Below, piece by piece: positions 55,461-64,000 of a stretch of 64,000 nucleotides of DNA. Source of the DNA: Taudactylus pleione (Eukaryota; Chordata; Amphibia; Anura; Myobatrachidae); NCBI GenBank assembly GCA_031769625.1, contig JAUIMM010000577.1, forward strand, positions 1,798,001 through 1,862,000. Direction: 5' to 3'. Position 1 is the stretch's first letter. Each line of letters opens with the position of its first letter. The notes below the pieces were generated by a model, which made no database searches, was not told the origin of the DNA, and saw nothing but the letters and a program-made list of their open reading frames with translations. The position numbers and the translations under genes were made by a program.

Positions 55461-58400
55461 AATGCTGATGGTGCTCCCCACACACTACACAACCCCTAAC
55501 CCTCCTCCCACTCCCCGCACACACTACACTACCCCTAACCATGCTACTGCTCCCCACACACACTACACTACCCCTAACCATGCTCCTGCTCCCCGCACAC
55601 ACTACACTACTCCTAACCCTGCTCCCACTCCCAGCACACACTACACTACCGCTAACCATGCTACTGCTCCCCACACACTACACTACCCCTAACCCTCCTC
55701 CCACTCCCCGCACACACTACACTACCCCTAACCCGGCTCCCACTCCCAGCACACACTACACTACCCCTAACTCTGCTCCTGGTCCCCACACACACTACAC
55801 TACCCCTAACTCTGCTATCACTCCCCGCACACACTTCACTACCCCTAACTATGCTCCCACTCCCCGCACACACTACACTACCCCTAACTGTGCTCCTGGT
55901 CCCCACACACACAACACTACCCCTAACCTTTCTCCCACTCCCCGCACACACTACACTACCCCTAACTCTGCTCCTGGTCCCCACACACACTACACTACCC
56001 CTAACTCTGCTCCCACTCCCCGCACACACTACACTACCCCTAACCCTGCTCCCGCTCTCCGCACACACTACTCTACCCATAACCCTGCTGCCGCTCCCCG
56101 CTACATTACACTACCCTTAACTCAGCTCCCTCTCCCCGCACACACTACACTACCCCAAACTCTGCTCCTGCTCCCCGCACACACTACACTACCCCTTACT
56201 CTGCTCATGCTCCCCGCACACACTACACTACCCCTAACTCTGCTCCTGCTCCACACACACATTACACTACCCCTAACCCTGCTCCTCACACACATTACAC
56301 TACCCCTAACCCTGCTGCCACTCCCCGTACACACTACACTACCCCTAACCCTGCTGCCGCTCCCCGCACACACTACTCTACCCCTTACCCTGCTCCCACA
56401 ACCCACACACTACACTACCCCTAACCCTGTTGCCACTCCACGTACACACTTCACTCCCCTAGCTCTGCTGCCACTCCCCGCACACCCTGCACTACCCCTA
56501 ATGCTGATGCTGCTTCCCACATGCCTGACATTACCTCTAACCCTGCTCCCACTCCCCATACACACTACCCTACCGCTAACCATGCTCCTGCGCACCGCAC
56601 ACAATACACTACCCCTAATCCTGCTGTCGCTCCCCGCACACACTTCACTAACCCTAACCCTGATCCCTCTCCCCGCACACACTTCATTACCCCTAACCTT
56701 GATCCCACTCTCCACAAAAACTACACTACCCCTAACACTGTTGCCGTTCCCCGCACACACTCCACTACCCCCTACACTACCCCCGCACACACTACACTAC
56801 CCCCTAACCCTCCTCCCACTCCCTGCACACACTACACTACCCCTAACCCTGCTCCCACTCCACTCACACACTACACTACCCCTAGCCCTGCTCCCACTCC
56901 CAGCACACACTACACTACCCATAACTCTGCTACTGCTCCCCACACACTACACTACCCCTAACCCTCTTCCCACTCCCCGCACACACTACACTACCCCTAA
57001 CCATGCTTCTGCTCCCCACACACTACACTACCCCTAACCCTGCTCCCACTCCCCGCACACACTACACTACCCCTAACTCTGCTCCTGCTCCCCGAACACA
57101 CTACACTACTCCTAACTCTGCTCCTGGTCCCCACACACACTACACTACCGCTAACCTTCCACTCCCCGCACACACTACACTACCCCTAACCCTGCTCCCG
57201 CTCCCCGAACACACTACACTACCCCTAACTCTGCACTGGTCCCCACACGCACTACACTACCCCTAACCCTGCTCCCGCTCCCCGCACACACTACACTACC
57301 GCTAACTCTGCTCCCACTCCCCGCACACACTACACTACCCCTAACCCTGCTCCTTCTCCCCGAACACACTACACTACCCCTAACTCTGCACTCGTCCCCA
57401 CACGCACTACACTACCCCTAAGCCTGCTGCCGCTCCCCGCACACTCTACACTACCCCTAACTCTGCTCCTGCTCCACACACACACTACACTACCCCTAAC
57501 CCTGCTTCCTTTCCCCGTACACACTACACTACCCCTAACCCTGCTTCCGCTCCATGCGCACATTACACTACCCCTAACTCTGCTCCTGGTCCCCACACAC
57601 ACTACACTACCGCTAACCTTCCACTCCCCACACACACTACACTACCCCTAACTCTGCTCCCACTCCCCGCACACACTACACTACCCCTAACCCTGCTCCC
57701 GCTCCCCGCACACACTACACTACCCATAACCCTGATGCCGCTCCCCGCTACACTACACTACCCCTAACCCAGCTCCCTATCCCCGCACACACTACACTAC
57801 CCCTAACTCTGCTCCTGCTCCCCGCACACACTACACTACCCCTAACTCTGCACTGGTCCCCACACGCACTACACTACCCCTAAGCCTGCTGCCGCTCCCC
57901 GCACACTCTACACTACCCCTAACTCTGCTCCTGCTCCACACACACACTACACTACCCCTAACCCTGCTTCCACTCCCCGTACACACTACATTATCCCTAA
58001 CCTTGATCCCACTCCCCGCAAACACTACACTAGCCCTAACCCTCCTCCCACTCCCCGCACACACTACACTACCCCTAACCATGCTACTGCTCCCCACACT
58101 CTACACTACCCCTAAACCTGCTCCCACTCACCTCACACACTACACTACCCCTAACCATGCTACTGCTCCCCAAACACTACACTACCCCTAACCGTGCTCC
58201 CACTCCCCTCACACACTACTCTACCCCTAACCCTGCTCCCACTCCACTCACACACTACACTACCCCAAATCCTGCTACTGCTCCCTGCACACACTACACT
58301 ACTCTTAAACGTGCTCCCACTCCCCTCACACACTACACTACCCCTAACCCTGCTCCCACTCCACTCACACACTACACTACCCCTAACCCTGCTACTGCTC

Positions 58401-61400
58401 CCTGCACACACTACACTACTCTTAACCATGCTACTGCTCCCCACACACTACACTACCCCTAACCCTGCTCCCGCTCCCCGCACACACTACACTACCCCTA
58501 ACTCTGCTCCTGCTCCCCACACACACTACACTACCCCTAATCCTACTCCCACCCCCCGCACACACTACACTACCCCTAACCCTGCTCCCACTCTCCACAC
58601 ACACTATACTACCCCTAACCATGCTACTGCTCCCTGCACACACTACACTACCCCTAACCATGCTACTGCTCCCCACACACTACACTAACCCTAACCCTGC
58701 TCCCACTCCCAGTACACACTACACTACAGCTAACCCTGCTCCCACTCCACTCACACACTACAACACCCCTAACCATGCTACTGCTCCCCACACACACTAC
58801 ACTACCCCTAACCCTCCTCCCACTCCCCGCACACACTACACTACCCCTAACCATGCTACTGCTCCCCACACACTACACTACCCCTAAACTTGCTCCCACT
58901 CCCCGCACACACTACACTACCCCTAACTCTGCTCCTGCTCCCCGCACACACTACACTACTACACTACCCCTAAGTCTGCTCCTGGTCCCCACACACACTA
59001 CACTACCGCTAACCTTCCACTCCTCACACACACTACACTACCCCAAACTCTGCTCCCACTCCCCGCACACACTACACTACCCCTAACCCTGCTCCCGCTC
59101 TCCGCACACACGACACTACCCATAACCCTGCTGCCGCTCCCTGCTACACTACACTACCCCTAACCCAGCTCCCTCTCCCCGCACGCACTACACTACCCCT
59201 AACTCTGCTCCTGCTCCCCGCTCACACTACACTACCCCTAACTCTGCACTGGTCCCCACACACACTACACTACCCCTAACCCTGCTGCCGCTCCCCGCAC
59301 ACTCTACACTACCCCTAACTCTGCTCCTGCTCCACGTACACACTACACTACCCCTAACCCTGCTGCCACTCCCCGCACACACTACACTACCCCTAGCCCT
59401 GCTGCCTCTCCCCGTACACACTACACTACCCCTAACCCTGCTGCCACTCCCCGCACACCCTGCTCTACCCCTAATGCAGATGCTGCTTCCCACATGCACT
59501 ACATTACCCCTAACCATTCTCCCACTCCCCATACACACTACCCTACCCCTAACCATGCTCCTGCTCCCCGCACACACTTCACTAACCCTAACCCTGATCC
59601 CTCTTCACGCTCACACTACATTACCCTTAATCTTGATCCCACTCCCAGAAAACACTACACTACCCCTAACACTTTTGCCGTTCCCCGCACACACTACACT
59701 ACCCCTAACCCTGCTCCCACTCCCCTCACACACTACACTACCCCTAACCATGCTACTGCTCCCCACACACTACACTACCCCTAACCCTGCTCCCACTCCC
59801 AGCACACACTACACTACCGCTAACCCTGCTCCCACTCCACTCACACACTACACTACCCCTAACCATGCTACTGCTCCCCACACACACTACACTACCCCTA
59901 ACCCTCCTCCCACTCCCCGCACACACTACACTACCCCTAACCATGCTACTGCTCCCCACACACTACACTACCCCTAACGCTGCTCCCACTCCCCTCACAC
60001 ACTATACTACCCCTAACCATGCTACTGCTCCCTGCACACACTACACTACCCCTAACCATGCTAATGCTCCCCACACACTACACTAACCCTAACCCTGCTC
60101 CCACTCCTAGTACACACTACACTACCGCTAACCCTGCTCCCACTCCACTCACACACTACACTACCCCTAACCATACTACTGCTCCCCACACACACTACAC
60201 TACCCCTAACCATGCTACTGCTCCCCACACACTCTACACTACCCCTAACCCTCCTCCCACTCCCCGCACACACTACACTACCCCTAACCATGCTGCTGCT
60301 CCCCACACACTCCACTACCCCTAACCCTGCTCCCACTCCCCGCACACACTACACTACCGCTAACTCTGCTCCTGCTCCCCGCACACACTACACTACCCCT
60401 AACTCTGCTCCTGGTCCCCACACACACTACACTACCCCTAACCCTGCTCCCACTCCCCACACACACTACACTACCCCTAACCCTGCTCCCGCTCCCCGCA
60501 CACACTACACTACCCCTAACTGTGCTCCTGCTCCCCACACACACTACACTACCCCTAATCCTACTCCCACCCCCCGCACACACTACACTACCCCTAACCC
60601 TGCTCCCACTCCCCTCACACACTATACTACCCCTAACCATGCTACTGCTCCCTGCACACACTACACTACCCCTAACCATGCTACTGCTCCCCACACACTA
60701 CACTAACCCTAACCCTGCTCCCACTCCCCGCACACACTACACTACCCCTAACCATGCTACTGCTCCCCACACACACTACACTACCCCTAATCCTCCTCCC
60801 ACTCCCCGCACACACTACACTACCCCTAACCATGCTACTGCTCCCCACACACTACACTACCCCTAACCTTGCTCCCACTCCCCGCACTCACTACACTACC
60901 CCTAACTCTGCTCCTGCTCCCCACACACACTACACTACCCCTAACTCTGCTCCTGGTCCCCACACACACTACACTACCGCTAACCTTCCACTCCTCACAC
61001 ACACTACACTACCCCTAACTCTGCTCCCACACCCCGCACACACTACACTACCCCTAACCCTGCTCCCTCTCCCCTCACACACTATACTACCCCTAACCAT
61101 GCTACTGCTCCCTGCACACACTACACTACCCCTAACCATGCTACTGCTCCCCACACACTACACTAACCCTAACCCTGCTCCCACTCCCAGTACACACTAC
61201 ACTACCGCTAACCCTGCTCCCACTCCACTCACACACTACACTACCCCTAACCATGCTACTGCTCCCCACACACACTACACTACCCCTAACCCTCCTCCCA
61301 CTCCCCGCACACACTACACTACCCCTAACCATGCTACTGCTCCCCACACCCTACACTACCCCTAACCTTGCTCCCACTCCCCGCACACACTACACTACCC

Positions 61401-62475
61401 CTAACTCTGCTCCTGGTCCCCACACACTCTTCACTACCCATAACCCTGCTGCCGCTCCCCGCTACACTACACTACCCCTAACCCAGCTCCCTCTCCCCAC
61501 ACACACTACACTACCCCTAACTCTGCTCCTGCTCCACACACACACTACACTACCCCTAACCCTGCTGCCACTCCCCGTACACACTACACTACCCCTAGCC
61601 CTGCTGCCACTCCCCGCACACACTACACTACCCCTAGCCCTGCTGCCTCTCCCCGTACACACTACACTACCCCTAACCCTGCTGCCACTCCCCGCACACC
61701 CTGCACTACCCCTAATGCAGATGCTGCTTCCCACATGCACTACATTACCCCTAACCATTCTCCCACTCCCCATACACACTACCCTACCCCTAACCATGCT
61801 CCTGCTCCCCGGACACACTTCACTAACCCTAACCCTGATCCCTCTACACGCACACACTACATTACCCTTAATCTTGATCCCACTCCCTGAAAACACTACA
61901 CTACCCCTAACACTTTTGCCGTTCCCCGCACACACTACACTACCCCTAACCCTGCTCCCACTCCCCTCACACACTACACTACCCCTAACCATGCTACTGC
62001 TCCCCACACACTACACTACCCCTAACCATGCTCCCACTCCCAGCACACACTACACTACCCCTAACCCTGCTCCCACTCCCCTCAAACACTACACTACCCC
62101 TAACCATGCTACTGCTCCCCACACACTACACTACCCCTAACCCTGCTCCCACTCCCCTCACACACTATACTACCCCTAACCATGCTACTGCTCCCTGCAC
62201 ACACTACAATACCCCTAACCATGCTACTGCTCCCCACACACTACACTAACCCTAACCCTGCTCCCACTCCCAGTACACACTGCACTACCGCTAACCCTGC
62301 TCCCACTCGACTCACACACTACACTACCCCTAACCATGCTTCTGCTCCCCACACACACTACACTACCCCTAACCCTCCTCCCACTCCCCGCACACACTAC
62401 ACTACCCCTAACCATGCTACTGCTCCCCACACACTACACTACTCCTAACCTTGCTCCCACTCCCCGCACACACTA
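55461..62475. repeat. ~7.1-7.8-kb higher-order repeat, copy B
   Basis: Second copy of the 48324-54640 block, carrying the same rare landmarks: a doubled CACTACCCCCTACACTACCC join, CACTACACTACTACACTACC near 58950, the CTACACTAGCCCTAACCC unit near 58025 and AACCATTCTCCCACTCCCC units. It includes about seven extra units near 61.5-61.7 kb, which hold an additional AATGCAGATGCTGC cassette start at 61715. Confidence 0.86.
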
Positions 62476-64000
62476 CACTACCCCTAACTCTGCTCCTGCT
62501 CCCCGCACACACTACACTACCCCTAACTCTGCTCCTGGTCCCCACACACACTACACTACTGCTAACCTTCCACTCCTCACACACACTACACTAACCCTGC
62601 TCCCACTCCCCTCACATACTATACTACCCCTAACCATGCTACTGCTCCCTGCACACACTACACTACCCCTAACCATGCTACTACTCCCCACACACTACAC
62701 TAACCCTAACCCCACTCCCAGTACACACTACACTACCGCTAACCCTCCTCCCACTCCACTCACACACTACACTACCCCTAACCATGCTACTGCTCCCCAC
62801 ACACTACACTACCCCTAACCTTGCTCCCACTCCACGCACACACTACACTACCCCTAACTCTGCTTCTGGTCCCCACACACACTACACTACCGCTAACCTT
62901 CCACTCCTCACACACACTACACTACCCCTAACTCTGCTCCCACTCCCTGCACACACTACACTACCCCTAACCCTGCTCCCGCTCCCCGCACACACTACAC
63001 TACCCATAACCCTGCTGCCGCTCCCCGCTACACTACACTACCCCTAACCCAGCTCCCTCTCCCCGCACACACTACACTACCCCTAACTCTGCTCCTGCTC
63101 CACACACACACTACACTACCCCTAACCCTGCTGCCACTCCCCGTACACACTACACTACCCCTAACCCTGCTGCCGCTCACTGCACACACTACACTACCCC
63201 TAGCCCTGCTGCCTCTCCCCATACACACTACACTACCCCTAACCCTGCTGCCACTCCCCGCACACACTACACTACCCCTAACCCTGCTGCCACTCCCCGC
63301 ACACCCTGCACTACCCCTAATGCAGATGCTGCTTCCCACATGCACTACATTACCCCTAACCATTCTCCCACTCCCCATACACACTACTACTCTACCCCAA
63401 ACCATGCTCCAGCTCCCCGCACACACTTCACTAACCCTGATCCCTCTACACGCACACACTACATTACCCTTAATCTTGATCCCACTCCCTGAAAACACTA
63501 CACAACCCCTAACACTTTTGCCGTTCCCCGCACACACTACACTACCCCTAACCCTGCTCCCACTCCCCTCACACACTACACTACCCCTAACCATGCTACT
63601 GCTCTTCACACACTACACTACCCCTAACCCTGCTCCCACTTCTAGCACACACTACACTACCCCTAACCCTGCTCCCACTCCCCTCACACACTACACTACC
63701 CCTAACCATGCTACTGCTCCCCACACACTACACTACCCCTAACCCTGCTCCCACTCCCCGCACACACTATACTACCCCTAACCATGCTACTGCTCCCTGC
63801 ACACACTACAATACCCCTAACCATGCTACTGCTCCCCACACTACACTAACCCTAACCCTGCTCCCACTCCCAGTACACACTACACTACCGCTAACCCTGC
63901 TCCCACTCCACTCACACACTACACTACCCCAAACCATGCTACTGCTCCCCACACACACTACACTACCCGTAACCCTCCTCCCACTCCCTGCACACACTAC

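Larger units (their letters stand above)
1..64000. repeat. 39-bp satellite/minisatellite tandem array filling the window
   Basis: Successive units are spaced 39 bp apart; for example, the G of the CCCCG motif falls at 1348 and again at 1387. Each unit has a nearly constant half, CACACACTACACTACCCC, followed by TAA and a variable half built on CCTGCTCCCACTCCCC. Recurrent variable halves include AACTCTGCTCCTGCTCCCC, AACTCTGCTCCTGGTCCCC, AACCCTGCTGCCACTCCCC, AACCATGCTACTGCTCCC and AACACTGTTGCCGTTCCCC. No stretch of non-repeat DNA was seen, so every interval without a gene here is satellite. Rare units of 35, 37 and 38 bp break the triplet phase. The plus strand is C-rich with very little G. The array continues past both window edges. 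Family name and host are not recognised. Confidence 0.97.

Noticed and set aside
1..64000. CRISPR array
   Set aside because: The constant half could be mistaken for direct repeats and the variable half for spacers. However, the variable halves are related to each other and recur many times, the period is 39 bp, and there is no leader or cas gene.
1..64000. True telomere tract
   Set aside because: Only one to about two and a half CCCTAA repeats occur per unit, always embedded in the 39-bp unit. No continuous (CCCTAA)n run was seen.
1..64000. Simple CA microsatellite
   Set aside because: ACACAC runs are only a few dinucleotides long and sit at a fixed place in each unit.
1..64000. Transposon, retroelement, tRNA or rRNA gene inside the array
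   Set aside because: No interruption of the 39-bp pattern was found; shortened or fused units account for every irregular stretch I examined.
1..64000. Assignment to a specific species or named satellite family
   Set aside because: The unit is not one I recognise, and composition plus telomere-like words are not diagnostic of a clade; a database search would be needed.

Overview
The whole 64 kb window is one uninterrupted satellite/minisatellite-type tandem array. The basic unit is about 39 bp (roughly 1,600 units if 39 bp is the mean). It has a nearly constant half, CACACACTACACTACCCC, followed by a variable, C-rich half. I found no unique sequence, no recognisable gene, no RNA gene, no transposon, no CRISPR array and no promoter or terminator. 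Array DNA runs from the first base to the last, so both array ends lie outside the window.

Open reading frames appear throughout in two forward frames and one reverse frame. This is because 39 is a multiple of 3 (13 codons) and those frames of the unit happen to lack stops. They are low-complexity Thr/Pro-, Leu/Pro- and Gly/Ser/Val-rich translations of the same repeat, and they end mainly where a unit has lost 1, 2 or 4 bp. I do not annotate any as a gene.

The array has structure above the 39-bp unit. Diagnostic unit variants recur in fixed orders. There are local tandem duplications of 845, 1,731 and 688 bp, and larger higher-order copies of about 2.5 kb (left third), about 4.7-7.0 kb (26-48 kb) and about 7.1-7.8 kb (48-62 kb). 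Offsets between copies often step by exact multiples of 39 bp, which shows gain or loss of whole units after the large duplications.

The plus strand is extremely C-rich and G-poor (a consensus unit has about 22 C, 9 A, 6 T and 2 G). Most units carry a telomere-like CCCTAACCCT core. A one-base variant gives CTAACCCTAACCCTG, more than two perfect CCCTAA repeats. The commonest unit type also fits the canonical G-quadruplex pattern on the minus strand (i-motif on the plus strand).

Organism: array size, higher-order structure and telomere-like content point to a eukaryote, possibly a subtelomeric or heterochromatic block. Species and clade cannot be determined from this sequence. No multi-gene system is present; the interest lies in repeat architecture, strand asymmetry and possible structural roles.
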